This document shows, piece by piece, positions 17,051 to 26,944 of a stretch of DNA of 64,000 nt. Numbering within the stretch: position 1 is the first letter of the stretch; every line of letters starts with the position of its first letter. Source of the DNA: Anaerococcus prevotii DSM 20548 (lineage in GTDB: Bacteria > Bacillota > Clostridia > Tissierellales > Peptoniphilaceae); contig NC_013171.1 in the NCBI RefSeq assembly GCF_000024105.1, positions 248,001-312,000 of the forward strand, read 5' to 3'. A program made the translations under genes and the position numbers. The notes beneath the pieces are model-generated. The model worked only from the letters and a program-made list of their open reading frames with translations. It was not told the origin of the DNA and ran no database searches.

Positions 17051-17859
17051 TGGAATTAGTAGAAATTGAAAGATCACTTATAAAAAAATACAGGAAGGAA
17101 ATCTGGTCGCCTTTTATCAAGGCGGTCAAGGAGTTTTCCTTGATAAATGAAGGAGACAAGGTCGCTGTTGCCATATCTGGCGGCAAGGATTCCTTGATTC
17201 TTGCAAAGCTTATCGAAGAATTACATAAGCATTCTAGGGTAAAGTTTGATGTAGAATATATCTCTATGGATCCAGGCTACGATAATGAAAACAGAGACCT
17301 ACTAGAAAAAAACCTAGCCTATCTTAATATAGATGGGACAATTTATGATTCGGAAGTTTTCGAAGTAGCCGAGACCATAACCAAGGGAGACTACCCTTGC
17401 TATATGTGTGCTAGGATGAGAAGGGGCTTTCTCTATGCCAAGGCAAAGGAGTTAGGATGCAATAAAGTAGCCCTAGGCCATCATATGAATGATGTAATCG
17501 AGACAACCATGATGAATGTCCTCTATGCAGGAAACTTCAAGACTATGAAGCCTAAGCTTATTGCCCAAAACTTTGAGGATATGGAGCTAATTAGGCCTCT
17601 TTATTATCTTCATGAGGATGATATCAAAAGATGGAGGGATTACGTAGCTCTATCTGCCCTAAATTGTGCCTGTACAGTCACCAAATCTAGCGAATCTTAT
17701 ACTAGAAAGAAGATAAAAGAATTAATAGCAGAACTTAAAAAAGATAACCCAGAAGTTGAAAAGTCAATCCTAAGATCAGCAGAAAATGTCAATTGCGATA
17801 TGGTCCTAGGCTATCAAATAAAGGGAGAAAAACACTCGTTTTTGGAGGAATTTGAATGA
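17050..17859 (+). CDS. TtcA-like tRNA 2-thiolation protein
   Basis: 269-residue PP-loop ATPase. The ATP motif SGGKDS is in VAVAISGGKDSLILA (about residues 37-51). Cysteines CYMC (about 116-119) and CAC (about 200) fit the Fe-S/catalytic set of TtcA-like enzymes, which activate a tRNA base with ATP and transfer sulfur. TtcA proper makes 2-thiocytidine-32, but related proteins differ in target, so the exact nucleoside is open. Translation is coupled to the WalJ-like gene by a one-base overlap and to uppP by four bases. Confidence 0.82.
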   Translation: MELVEIERSLIKKYRKEIWSPFIKAVKEFSLINEGDKVAVAISGGKDSLILAKLIEELHKHSRVKFDVEYISMDPGYDNENRDLLEKNLAYLNIDGTIYDSEVFEVAETITKGDYPCYMCARMRRGFLYAKAKELGCNKVALGHHMNDVIETTMMNVLYAGNFKTMKPKLIAQNFEDMELIRPLYYLHEDDIKRWRDYVALSALNCACTVTKSSESYTRKKIKELIAELKKDNPEVEKSILRSAENVNCDMVLGYQIKGEKHSFLEEFE

Positions 17860-18737
17860 TAATAGATTTTATAAAAGTCCTAATCCTTTCTATAGTAGAA
17901 GGAGTTACGGAATTCTTGCCAGTATCATCGACTGGGCATTTGATCTTAGTAAACCAATTTGTAAAGCTTGAACCAGAAGGCTTTTCCAACGCCTTCAATA
18001 TAATCATCCAACTAGGGGCAATCCTATCTGTCGTAGTGATTTATTTTAAAAGGCTCAACCCTTGGGATAGGGAAAAGACAGAAAGATACTTCCCTAGAAA
18101 CTACGATAAATTAAATGGACAATCTAGATTCTACTTTAGACTAACCCATCCAGATAAGAAGACAATAGAACTTTGGAAAAGAGTCATAGTGGGAATCCTT
18201 CCAGCCATGGTCTTAGGTCTACTCTTTGATGATTTCATAGACGAGCACCTATTTAATCCAATGGTAGTTGCAACTATGCTACTAGTATGGGGTCTAATAA
18301 TAATCTTTGTAGAAAAAAGAAATAAAGGAAACAAGGGCTTTAGGCACGATAATATAGCCATGGTTTCCTATAAGACTGTACTTGCTATAGGATTATTCCA
18401 AACCCTTGCCATGATTCCAGGAACAAGTAGGTCAGCTGCAACAATTATGGGAGCCATGATCCTAGGACTATCAAGATCTGCTGCAGCAGAATTCTCATTT
18501 TTCCTAGCAATTCCTACTATGCTTGGGGCAACTTTCCTTAAAGTTATCAAAAACTTCGGCGGATTTACTGCCTACCAATGGATTCTGATCCTTTTGGGCA
18601 TGGTCCTAAGCTTTCTTGTGGCTTATTTTGTTATCAAGAAATTCATGGCCTACATTAGAAACAATGACTTCATTCCATTTGGAATCTATAGAATAATACT
18701 AGCTATCATAGTATTTATTTACTTTTTATTTGTTTAG
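17856..18737 (+). CDS. uppP: Undecaprenyl-diphosphate phosphatase
   Basis: 293-residue polytopic membrane enzyme that recycles undecaprenyl pyrophosphate to the phosphate form for peptidoglycan synthesis, and gives low-level bacitracin resistance. Both family motifs are present: EGVTEFLPVSSTGHL near residue 14 and PGTSRSAATIMG near residue 190. About eight helices are visible. A cytoplasmic or periplasmic charged loop (residues about 65-105) is somewhat longer than in the shortest family members. It overlaps the tRNA thiolase gene by four bases, and the next gene starts directly after its stop. Confidence 0.95.
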   Translation: MIIDFIKVLILSIVEGVTEFLPVSSTGHLILVNQFVKLEPEGFSNAFNIIIQLGAILSVVVIYFKRLNPWDREKTERYFPRNYDKLNGQSRFYFRLTHPDKKTIELWKRVIVGILPAMVLGLLFDDFIDEHLFNPMVVATMLLVWGLIIIFVEKRNKGNKGFRHDNIAMVSYKTVLAIGLFQTLAMIPGTSRSAATIMGAMILGLSRSAAAEFSFFLAIPTMLGATFLKVIKNFGGFTAYQWILILLGMVLSFLVAYFVIKKFMAYIRNNDFIPFGIYRIILAIIVFIYFLFV

Positions 18738-19289
18738 ATGAAGAAAAGATGTGAATGGGCCAAAGGTGAGCTTTTAGAAAAATATCACGATGAGGAATAC
18801 GGAAATATAAGCCACGACGATGACTATATATTCGAGATCCTTGTTTTAGAATTCATGCAGGCGGGTCTTAGCTTTGAGATAATCCTAAAGAAAAGAGAAG
18901 CTATGAGGGAGGCCTTTGACGGATTTGATTATAGGAAAATAGCATCCTATGACGATAGAAAAATCGAAGAGCTTATGGCAAATGATAAAATAATCAGAAA
19001 CAAGAAAAAACTAATAGCCTTGGTAAAAAACGCCAGGGCCTTTATAAAAGTAAGAGAAGAATACGGATCTTTCGATAAGTACCTAGAAAACTTCATCAAA
19101 GAGCCCATAGACTACAGGAGAAAAGAAGGAGAGATAATTGCGAAAAGCAAACTTTCCGAGAAACTATCAAAAGACATGAAAGATAAGTCCTTCTCCTTCG
19201 TAGGACCAGTTACAATTCACTCCTTCCTAGAAGCCATAGGAAGAATAAATTGCCACACCACCTCTTGCTTTAAACACCAAAACAGCTAG
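18738..19289 (+). CDS. tag: DNA-3-methyladenine glycosylase I
   Basis: 183-residue base-excision enzyme that removes 3-methyladenine. Characteristic parts: N-terminal RCEWAK with YHDEEYG, LEFMQAGLSFEIIL in the helix pair, and a C-terminal HTTSCFKH zinc site (with the early Cys and a further His). Length is normal. It starts with ATG immediately after the uppP stop, without a clear RBS of its own inside the gap, so translation is probably coupled. A terminator directly after the stop ends this run of genes. Confidence 0.92.
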   Translation: MKKRCEWAKGELLEKYHDEEYGNISHDDDYIFEILVLEFMQAGLSFEIILKKREAMREAFDGFDYRKIASYDDRKIEELMANDKIIRNKKKLIALVKNARAFIKVREEYGSFDKYLENFIKEPIDYRRKEGEIIAKSKLSEKLSKDMKDKSFSFVGPVTIHSFLEAIGRINCHTTSCFKHQNS

Positions 19290-19319
19290 ACTAAGTTAAG
19301 TCTAATCTAGCTGTTTTTT
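19279..19319. terminator. Bidirectional terminator after tag
   Basis: AAAACAGCTAGA and TCTAGCTGTTTT pair around a loop and are followed by T residues on both strands. It separates tag from the convergent msm regulator. Confidence 0.85.
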
Positions 19320-19344
19320 CTATGTGAAGATATAAATATTATTC

Positions 19345-20166
19345 CTATCTATAATCGCTAGGACTTTTATCATAGAATTCCTTAAAGGCCTTGGAAAAAT
19401 ACAAGGGATCCTTAAAGCCTACCGAATAAGCGATTACCTTTACCGATTCCTTGGTATTTTCTAGAAGCTGTGAGGCTCTTTTCATCCTAATTTCTTGTAG
19501 ATACTGTTTGGGAGACATAGCTGTGTATTCCTTAAAGATCCTTGTCAGATAGGTCCTATTGATATTAAGCTTAGAGGCAATATCTTGGATTGATAAATCG
19601 GCCTTATTGTATTGGGTTTCTATTATACGCCTACAATCAAGGCATATTTTCGTTCGACTACCCACCGTCTTTTTATTATTTTGGGGACCTATCCTAATCA
19701 ACTCATACAAGACTTCGTAGCTTTGACCAATAAGTTTAAGAAGCTTTAGGTTATGGTCGTCTATACTTTCAGAATCCTCGACCATCGATTTTATTATGCT
19801 TCCTAGCTTTTTCGTATTACAAGTATCAGATGATTTGATATAAGAAATTTCATGGATGCTAGATAAGGACAGATAATCCTTAATCCTATTGCCGTTTATA
19901 CCAATCCAATAGTAAGACCAAGGCTCGTACTTATCCGCCTGGTAGTAGGTAAGCTCATTTTTCTTTAGTAAAAACAAGTCACCGTTTTTTAAAAAAATTT
20001 TTTTCTTTTTGTAATGAAAATAGCCCGACCCGCTACTTATATAGTGAAGGACATAATTATCCCTTATAGCAGGGCCGAAATCTTGCAAAGATTTGCAGTC
20101 TTCGTAGCCTACAAAATCAACCGCAAGATCCATACTAAGTGTATCAAATTCAGAATAAATAACCAT
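19345..20166 (-). CDS. msmR: AraC-family regulator of the msm operon
   Basis: 273 residues. An N-terminal cupin-like sugar-sensing domain (residues about 1-150, with the FLKNGDLFLLKK turn) precedes a double HTH (about 170-273; LSIQDIASKLNINRTYLTRIFK, here cited only in part, and VIAYSVGFKDPLYFSKAFK). I moved the start from TTG 20220 to ATG 20166, since GGAGAG lies six bases upstream and homologues begin this way. It is divergent from the alpha-galactosidase, the usual place for MsmR/RafR-type activators that respond to melibiose or raffinose. The symbol is by context. Confidence 0.82.
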   Translation of the reverse strand: MVIYSEFDTLSMDLAVDFVGYEDCKSLQDFGPAIRDNYVLHYISSGSGYFHYKKKKIFLKNGDLFLLKKNELTYYQADKYEPWSYYWIGINGNRIKDYLSLSSIHEISYIKSSDTCNTKKLGSIIKSMVEDSESIDDHNLKLLKLIGQSYEVLYELIRIGPQNNKKTVGSRTKICLDCRRIIETQYNKADLSIQDIASKLNINRTYLTRIFKEYTAMSPKQYLQEIRMKRASQLLENTKESVKVIAYSVGFKDPLYFSKAFKEFYDKSPSDYR

Positions 20167-20215
20167 AGCACTCTCCAATAGTAACATTTTACCATATAGG
20201 AACAACAAAAGTCCA

Positions 20216-20244
20216 TTCAAGGAATCGCTTTCATATTATATAAT
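20216..20244 (+). promoter_or_regulatory. msm operon promoter with cre-like site
   Basis: TTCAAG (20216-20221), 17-base spacer, TATAAT (20239-20244). The spacer holds AGGAATCGCTTTCA (20220-20233), which agrees with the CcpA cre consensus at 12 of 14 positions by my count. CcpA bound here would repress, giving catabolite control of the whole operon. Confidence 0.6.
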
Positions 20245-20267
20245 TTATATAAATAGAGGAGGAATCT

Positions 20268-22436
20268 ATGGGAATTATTATTGAAGATAGGCTATACTAT
20301 GTACATGCTAAGGGCCTGTCGATGATTTTAGAAAATCGTGATGGAGATTTGTTACTTAAACACCTAGGAAAAAGTATAAAGAAATATAATTTTTCCAATA
20401 CTATATTTGAAAAGGACCACGCTTTTTCAGCAACACAAAATCCCGATGACAGGACCTATAGTTATGATACACAAAGGCAAGCTTTTGGAGTCCATGGCTT
20501 TGGGGATTTTAGGCATCCATCGATTAAAATTGAGCATGACAACAATGAACTAACACATTTTAAAATAAAAGAAAGCCAAATTTTAGATTATGAAGTTGAT
20601 GCGAAAGGCCTTCCAAATCCACACTCTAGAGAAGAGACTGAGACCTTGCTTTTGATTTTGGAGGATGAAGTTAGTGAGCTTGAATTAAGAATCTATTACA
20701 CCGCATACGAGGATTCACCAACCATATCTACCTTTACAAGCTTGGTAAATAAGTCGAACCAAGAAGTAGTTATTCACAGAGATTTATCTGCTATGTTTGA
20801 TATGCCTGCTTCTTCTTATGATATAATAAGCTTACAGGGAGCCTACGCTAGAGAGAAAACTCTCCGCCGTCGAAAAGTAGATCAGGGAATGTTTTCGGTA
20901 TTTTCAAATCGTGGGGCTTCTGGCCACTCTCAAACACCAGCTATAATATTGGCAGAAACTCTAGCAAATGAAGATTATGGAGAAGCTTGGGCCCTTCAGC
21001 TAATGTATAGCGGGAATTTCCAAGCGAATGTAGAGAAAAGCCAATTAAATGAAGTCAGGATGTCGATTGGAATTGCTGACGACAATTTCTCCTGGAGACT
21101 TAAGCCAGGTGAAAGCTTCGATACTCCAGTGGCCCTACTAACTTATTCAGATAAGGGTCTTACAAAACTAAGCCAGGAAAGCCAAAGCTTTGTTCAAAAT
21201 CATATCATGGCCAAAAACTTTGCTTATGAGAAAAGACCAATCCTGATTAACAACTGGGAGGCTACATACTTTGACTTTGATAAGGAAAAATTATCTAGCT
21301 TAACTGATGAAGCAAGTAAGCTTGGAATTGAGCTTTTCGTCCTTGATGATGGCTGGTTTGGCAATCGTTTTGATGACAATAGGGCTCTGGGAGATTGGCA
21401 GGTAAATGAGGAAAAGATTGGTTGTAAGCTTAGTGAACTTATAAGTGATGTTCATAAAAAGGGGATGAAATTTGGCCTATGGGTCGAGCCTGAGATGATT
21501 TCTGTTGATAGTGATCTTTATAGGAAGCACCCAGATTGGGCTATCCAAGCGCCTAAGAGGGGCCATAGCTATTCAAGAAATCAACTTGTCCTTAATTTAG
21601 CGAATCCAGAGGTTGTGGCTTATCTTAAAGAAATACTAGATGATCTTTTATCAAATCATGATATCGATTATATAAAATGGGATTACAATAGAAATATTAC
21701 AAATATTGGAAATGGTAAAGACTATCTCGAAACGATGGAGCAATCCCACAAATATATGCTAGGATTTTATGATCTAGTTAAGTATTTAACAGAAAAGCAT
21801 TCGGATGTACTTTTCGAATCTTGCTCAGGAGGTGGTGGAAGAAACGATCTTGGAGTTATGAGATATTTCCCACAAGTTTGGGCAAGCGATAATACAGATG
21901 CCATAAGTAGGCTTCCTATCCAATATGGATCGACTTTCCTTTATCCAACTATCAGCATGGGGGCCCATGTTTCAGCCTCACCTAATCATCAGATGAAGCG
22001 AGTAACTCCTCTTAAAACTAGGGGTCATGTCGCTATGATGGGCAATTTTGGTTATGAACTAGATTTAAGCAAGCTAAGCGAGGAAGAAAAAAACGAGATA
22101 AAAGAGCAAGTAAACTTGTACAAAGAAATCCGTCCTATAATTCAATTTGGAAGACAATACAGGTTAATAAACCCTGTCGAAGAGACTAATGAAGTTGCTG
22201 TAGAATTTGTAAAGGATGATAGGATTTTAGTGACTTATGTAAGGAAACTTTCAACTATAGAAGAGATTGAAACTACCCTTAAGCTAAAAGGCCTTGAAGA
22301 AGAAAGCATATATCGTTTGCATGGAACAAATAAGGTCTACTCAGGCGCAGAGCTTATGTATGCTGGTCTAACTATAGTAATGAATGGGGGAGATTTCCTA
22401 AGCAAACAATATTACTTTACTAAAATCGAAGCTTAA
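20268..22436 (+). CDS. aga: Alpha-galactosidase, GH36
   Basis: 722-residue glycosidase releasing galactose from melibiose, raffinose and related sugars. The nucleophile Asp is in IKWDYNRN and the acid/base Asp in [10 protein letters not shown]. The N-terminal beta domain (to about 320) and the central barrel (about 330-600) match the bacterial GH36 layout, with [11 protein letters not shown] between. No signal peptide, so the substrate is hydrolysed after uptake. RBS GAGGAGG is strong. It leads an operon whose next genes code the importer, giving the same order as the msm locus of Streptococcus mutans. Confidence 0.95.
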   Translation: MGIIIEDRLYYVHAKGLSMILENRDGDLLLKHLGKSIKKYNFSNTIFEKDHAFSATQNPDDRTYSYDTQRQAFGVHGFGDFRHPSIKIEHDNNELTHFKIKESQILDYEVDAKGLPNPHSREETETLLLILEDEVSELELRIYYTAYEDSPTISTFTSLVNKSNQEVVIHRDLSAMFDMPASSYDIISLQGAYAREKTLRRRKVDQGMFSVFSNRGASGHSQTPAIILAETLANEDYGEAWALQLMYSGNFQANVEKSQLNEVRMSIGIADDNFSWRLKPGESFDTPVALLTYSDKGLTKLSQESQSFVQNHIMAKNFAYEKRPILINNWEATYFDFDKEKLSSLTDEASKLGIELFVLDDGWFGNRFDDNRALGDWQVNEEKIGCKLSELISDVHKKGMKFGLWVEPEMISVDSDLYRKHPDWAIQAPKRGHSYSRNQLVLNLANPEVVAYLKEILDDLLSNHDIDYIKWDYNRNITNIGNGKDYLETMEQSHKYMLGFYDLVKYLTEKHSDVLFESCSGGGGRNDLGVMRYFPQVWASDNTDAISRLPIQYGSTFLYPTISMGAHVSASPNHQMKRVTPLKTRGHVAMMGNFGYELDLSKLSEEEKNEIKEQVNLYKEIRPIIQFGRQYRLINPVEETNEVAVEFVKDDRILVTYVRKLSTIEEIETTLKLKGLEEESIYRLHGTNKVYSGAELMYAGLTIVMNGGDFLSKQYYFTKIEA

Positions 22437-22457
22437 ATTTCTAAGAAGGAGAAAGAA

Positions 22458-23729
22458 ATGAAAAAAAATAAGAGATTTATTATAAGGAGGATGGTCTTCT
22501 TTTTGATCGTTCTCATAAATCTTACTTCCTGTTCTAATAAGGAAGAAAAGTCCGCAGACGGTAGGGTCGTAATTGAATTTTTCAACCAGAAAAAAGAAAT
22601 GGTCGACACCTTAGAGGAAATAGTAAAAGATTTTGAAAAAGAAAATCCTGACATAAAGGTAAACATGACAAGCGTACCGGATGCCGGAACAGTTCTTAAA
22701 ACCCGTATGCTTGCAGGCGATAGCCCAGATATCGTCAATATCTACCCACAAAATATGGACTTTAAGGAATGGGCCAAGGCGGGCTACTTTAAAGATCTAA
22801 GCGAAGCGAGCTATCTTTCCAATATAGTAAATGATTATGAAAAAAAGTACGCCATAGACGGCAAAATTTACAATGTCCCTCTATCAGCTAACTTCTATTG
22901 TATCTACTACAATAAGACAAAATTTGATGAATTAGGGCTAAAGGTTCCTGAAACTTGGAAAGAATTCAAAAAGCTTGTAGAAGATATCAAGGCTAAGGGA
23001 GAAGTTCCTTTTGCCGTAGCAGGTAGTGAGGGTTGGACTCTAAATGGATACCATCAACTTTCTTTGATTAATATAACAGGTAGTGATGAGGGAGCAAACG
23101 ATTACTTAAGATATTCTGAGGTGAATTCAATAAATGAAAATGACGATACTCTAGTAAAAGACAGCGAGTACCTAGACTTGCTAGCAGATAAGGGAAATGC
23201 TCAAAGAAACTGGGAAGGGGCCTCCTACAATGATTCTGTGGTTGCCTACGCAACAGAAAAATCCCTAATGCTTGCTGGTGGATCTTGGGTACTTGCGGCA
23301 ATTAGCCAACAAAACCCTGAATTTGAAGTAGCTACCTTTGCTTTCCCAGGAGTAAATAAGGGAGAGGAAGTTACAGTAGGAGCAGGAGACTTGGCACTTT
23401 CTATATCAGAAAATACTAAACACCCTGAAGAAGCAGACCGCTTTCTAGAATACATGACAAGTAAGGAAGCTATGCAAAAGTACTACGACGTAGATGGATC
23501 ACCGGTTGCTGTAAAGGGAGTAAAGGAGAATGAAGATTCGCCACTTGCACCTTTGTATAAGCTTGCTTTTACCGACAGACATTATGTTTGGTTGGGTCAA
23601 GAGTGGAATAGTGAAGAGGACTTCTTCCAAGCTACAACTAATTATCTACTAACACAAGACAGGGCCCAATTAGCTAAGGAGCTCAATGCTTTCTTTAATC
23701 CGATGAAAGCTAGCAATAAAAAGGAGTAA
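22458..23729 (+). CDS. msmE: Sugar ABC transporter substrate-binding lipoprotein
   Basis: 423 residues. A signal peptide with lipobox LTSC makes it a lipoprotein outside the membrane. The rest is a family 1 solute-binding protein (VIEFFNQKKEM, then the hinge and DIVNIYPQN, later VGAGDLALSIS). It delivers raffinose, melibiose or isomaltooligosaccharides to the MsmFG permease. The RBS lies within AAGGAG about seven bases upstream of ATG 22458. The position directly after aga and before the two permeases supports the name. Confidence 0.9.
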   Translation: MKKNKRFIIRRMVFFLIVLINLTSCSNKEEKSADGRVVIEFFNQKKEMVDTLEEIVKDFEKENPDIKVNMTSVPDAGTVLKTRMLAGDSPDIVNIYPQNMDFKEWAKAGYFKDLSEASYLSNIVNDYEKKYAIDGKIYNVPLSANFYCIYYNKTKFDELGLKVPETWKEFKKLVEDIKAKGEVPFAVAGSEGWTLNGYHQLSLINITGSDEGANDYLRYSEVNSINENDDTLVKDSEYLDLLADKGNAQRNWEGASYNDSVVAYATEKSLMLAGGSWVLAAISQQNPEFEVATFAFPGVNKGEEVTVGAGDLALSISENTKHPEEADRFLEYMTSKEAMQKYYDVDGSPVAVKGVKENEDSPLAPLYKLAFTDRHYVWLGQEWNSEEDFFQATTNYLLTQDRAQLAKELNAFFNPMKASNKKE

Positions 23730-23734
23730 ATAAT

Positions 23735-24601
23735 ATGAGAAAGTTTTTAAATAAACATTGGGGTTGGACCTTTTTAATCATACCTTTGATATTACAAGCC
23801 ATATTTTTCTATTTTCCAATGTTACAGGGAGCCTTTTATAGTTTTACCAACTGGACAGGCCTTACCTATAACTTTGATTTCGTAGGAATAAATAACTATT
23901 CAATCCTTATGACTGATGAGAAGTTCTTCAAGGCCTTAGGCTTTACCTTGATATTAACTATATGCCTTATAGTTGGAGAAATAGTATTTGGTATATTAAT
24001 AGCTAGAGCCCTAAATTCAAAAATCAAGGGAAAAACATTTTTTAGAGCCTGGTTCTTCTTCCCAGCTGTCCTATCAGGATTAACCGTATCTTTGATTTTT
24101 AAACAAATCTTTAACTACGGACTTCCAGCCATAGGAGAATCTTTAAATATAGAATTCCTAAAGACTAGTCTTTTGGGAACGACTTATGGTTCTATCTTCG
24201 CTGCTATATTTGTAATGCTCTGGCAGGGAGTTGCTATGCCAATTATAATTTTCCTATCAGGCCTACAGACAATTCCTACAGAGATAAAAGAAGCAGCTGC
24301 CATTGATGGAGCAACTAGCAGACAGACATTTTGGAGTATAGAACTACCTTACCTCTTGCCAAGCATATCTATGGTCTTTATCATGGCCCTTAAGGCAGGG
24401 CTTACAGCCTTTGATCAAATCTTTGCCCTTACAGGGGGTGGTCCTAGCAATTCCACAACCTCTATAGGACTTTTGGTTTATAACTATGCCTTTAAGAGCA
24501 ATCAATACGGCTATGCCAATGCCATAGCTCTGATACTATTTTTGCTTATAGCCATAGTTTCTATTGTTCAGATTAAGATATCAAAACGTTACGAAGTATG
24601 A
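23735..24601 (+). CDS. msmF: Sugar ABC transporter permease 1
   Basis: 288-residue inner-membrane subunit with six helices, of the MalF-like group. The cytoplasmic EAA loop is present (EIKEAAAIDGATSRQTFW), which docks the ATPase. The start follows the msmE stop by five bases, with AAAAAGGAG as RBS. It should pair with the MsmG permease and MsmK ATPase. Confidence 0.92.
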   Translation: MRKFLNKHWGWTFLIIPLILQAIFFYFPMLQGAFYSFTNWTGLTYNFDFVGINNYSILMTDEKFFKALGFTLILTICLIVGEIVFGILIARALNSKIKGKTFFRAWFFFPAVLSGLTVSLIFKQIFNYGLPAIGESLNIEFLKTSLLGTTYGSIFAAIFVMLWQGVAMPIIIFLSGLQTIPTEIKEAAAIDGATSRQTFWSIELPYLLPSISMVFIMALKAGLTAFDQIFALTGGGPSNSTTSIGLLVYNYAFKSNQYGYANAIALILFLLIAIVSIVQIKISKRYEV

Positions 24602-24611
24602 GGAGAAAAAT

Positions 24612-25445
24612 ATGAAAATAGAAGAAAATAATAATAGATTCTGGAAGTATGTTCTCTTGATAGTGGGATCTTTCCTAATATTGATTCCTCTACTAGCTAC
24701 GATTTTTAGTTCCTTTAAAACGACCAAGGATATAATGCAAAACTTCTTTGGCTTTCCAAATCCAGTTACCTTGGATAACTTTAAGCGCCTAATAGAAGAC
24801 GGAATCGGAAAATATTTCTTAAACTCAACTATAATTACAATAGCATCAGTTGTCCTAGTAACTATATTTATACCAGCTGCTGCTTATTCAATAGCAAGAA
24901 ATATGTCAAAGTCCCGTGCATTCAACATCATGTATATCCTTTTAATTTTAGGGATTTTTGTACCCTTCCAAGTCATTATGATTCCTATTACAGTTATGAT
25001 GAGTCGTATTGGAATGGCAAATATCTTTGGCCTAGTAATCCTATATCTAACCTATTCAATCCCACAAACCTTGTTCCTCTATGTAGGTTATATCAAGCTA
25101 AGCGTACCAGATAGCTTGGATGAGGCAGCTGAGATTGATGGAGCTGATAGATTTACAACCTATAGGAAAATTATATTTCCTATGCTAAAGCCAATGCACG
25201 CTACTGCCCTTATTATAAATGCCCTTTGGTTTTGGAATGACTTTATGCTACCACTCTTGATACTTAACAAGTCATCAGACCTTTGGTCATTACCTCTTTT
25301 CCAATACAACTACACAGGTCAGTACCTAAGTGACTACGGTCCAAGCTTTGCCTCTTATGTTGTTGGTATTATTACCATCACAATAGTTTATCTAATATTC
25401 CAGAAGAATATTATTTCAGGAATGAGCAAGGGTGCTGTTAAATAG
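24612..25445 (+). CDS. msmG: Sugar ABC transporter permease 2
   Basis: 277-residue MalG-like permease, six helices, EAA loop SLDEAAEIDGADRFTTYR. I use ATG 24612 (MKIEENNNRFWKY) instead of the upstream 24564, which lies inside msmF, because AGGAG stands directly before it. The protein ends with the usual VSGMSKGAVK-like tail. It completes the heterodimeric channel for oligosaccharide uptake. Confidence 0.92.
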   Translation: MKIEENNNRFWKYVLLIVGSFLILIPLLATIFSSFKTTKDIMQNFFGFPNPVTLDNFKRLIEDGIGKYFLNSTIITIASVVLVTIFIPAAAYSIARNMSKSRAFNIMYILLILGIFVPFQVIMIPITVMMSRIGMANIFGLVILYLTYSIPQTLFLYVGYIKLSVPDSLDEAAEIDGADRFTTYRKIIFPMLKPMHATALIINALWFWNDFMLPLLILNKSSDLWSLPLFQYNYTGQYLSDYGPSFASYVVGIITITIVYLIFQKNIISGMSKGAVK

Positions 25446-25478
25446 GCACATCTACTTATGAGAAAATAGGAGAAACTT

Positions 25479-26930
25479 ATGGGAATTCAAAACAAAACTA
25501 TGCTTATTACTTATTCAGATAGTTTAGGCAAAGATTTAAAAGATTTAAAAGAAAATTTAGAAAAATATTTTAAGGATGCCGTAGGGGGTGTCCATATATT
25601 ACCATTCTTTCCATCGACAGGGGATAGGGGTTTTGCTCCAATCGATTATGACGAGGTAGATCCTAAGTTTGGAGATTGGAAAGATATTAAGGCCTTAGGA
25701 GAAAGATACTATCTTATGTTTGATTTTATGATCAATCATATTTCTCGAAAGTCAAAGTACTATAAGGACTATCAGGAAAAGCATGAAGATAGTGAATATA
25801 AAGATTTATTCCTAAATTGGGATAAGTTCTGGCCAGAAAATCGTCCTAGCCAAGCCGATATAGATTTAATCTATAAAAGAAAAGACAGGGCTCCCAAGCA
25901 AGAAATTAAATTTAAAGATGGATTGGTTGAAAATCTTTGGAATACATTTGGAGAAGAGCAGATTGACCTAGATGTTAGAACTGAAGTCACTATGGACTTT
26001 ATAAAGAAAAATATAGATAATCTTTCTAAAAAGGGCTGTGACATTATAAGACTTGATGCCTTTGCTTACGCTATCAAAAAGCTAGATACAAATGACTTTT
26101 TTGTAGAACCTGAAATATGGGATTTACTAGATAAGATAAGAGAGATGGCAGTTAAAAATAATGTAGAAATACTGCCTGAAATTCACGAACATTACAAGAT
26201 ACAGTTTAAAATAGCAAGTCATGATTATTTTATATATGATTTTGCCTTGCCGATGCTAACTTTATATAGCCTTTATTCTGGAAAGGTAGACAGACTTAAA
26301 AATTGGTTAGAAAAAAGCCCTATGAAACAATTCACCACCCTAGATACTCACGATGGTATTGGTGTGGTTGATGTAAAAGATATAATGACCGATGATGAAA
26401 TAGCCTTTACTACAGACCAGCTTTATAAGGTTGGAGCCAATGTTAATAGGAAATATTCAACAGCAGAATATAACAATCTCGATATATATCAGATCAATAC
26501 TACTTATTATTCAGCTCTTGGAGATGATGATAAAAAATATTTTATAGCTCGCCTTATCCAAGCTTTTGCTCCTGGAATTCCTCAGGTTTATTATGTGGGA
26601 TTTCTAGCGGGGAAAAACGACTTAAAGCTTCTTGAAGAAACGAAAGAAGGTCGAAATATAAATCGTCATTATTATTCCAATGAGGAGATAGCTAGGGAAG
26701 TAGAAAGACCTATAGTGAAAGCCCTCCTAATGCTTTTTAAATTTAGAAATAGGTCAGAAGCTTTTGACCTAGAAGGTTCGATCTCAGTCGAAAATGAGGG
26801 AGAAAACATAATAATAATTACCCGTAAGAATAAAGATGGAAGTGCAGTAGCTAAAGCAAGAATAGATCTTAAGAATCTAACCTATAAAGTTACTGAAAAT
26901 GATAAAGAAATAGAATTTTTAAATATATAG
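25479..26930 (+). CDS. gtfA: Sucrose phosphorylase, GH13
   Basis: 483-residue phosphorylase turning sucrose plus phosphate into glucose-1-phosphate and fructose. The nucleophile Asp is in [10 protein letters not shown], the acid/base Glu in LPEIHEHY and the stabiliser Asp in [10 protein letters not shown]; all are in the order of GH13 subfamily 18. No signal peptide. In this operon it handles the sucrose left after aga removes galactose from raffinose, saving ATP. Some family members act on sucrose-6-phosphate or glucosylglycerol instead. Confidence 0.92.
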   Translation: MGIQNKTMLITYSDSLGKDLKDLKENLEKYFKDAVGGVHILPFFPSTGDRGFAPIDYDEVDPKFGDWKDIKALGERYYLMFDFMINHISRKSKYYKDYQEKHEDSEYKDLFLNWDKFWPENRPSQADIDLIYKRKDRAPKQEIKFKDGLVENLWNTFGEEQIDLDVRTEVTMDFIKKNIDNLSKKGCDIIRLDAFAYAIKKLDTNDFFVEPEIWDLLDKIREMAVKNNVEILPEIHEHYKIQFKIASHDYFIYDFALPMLTLYSLYSGKVDRLKNWLEKSPMKQFTTLDTHDGIGVVDVKDIMTDDEIAFTTDQLYKVGANVNRKYSTAEYNNLDIYQINTTYYSALGDDDKKYFIARLIQAFAPGIPQVYYVGFLAGKNDLKLLEETKEGRNINRHYYSNEEIAREVERPIVKALLMLFKFRNRSEAFDLEGSISVENEGENIIIITRKNKDGSAVAKARIDLKNLTYKVTENDKEIEFLNI

Positions 26931-26944
26931 TTAGGAATTAGCAC

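Noticed and set aside
20167-20220. N-terminal extension of the AraC-type regulator
   Set aside because: Would start at TTG and overlap the divergent promoter; ATG 20166 has a good ribosome site.
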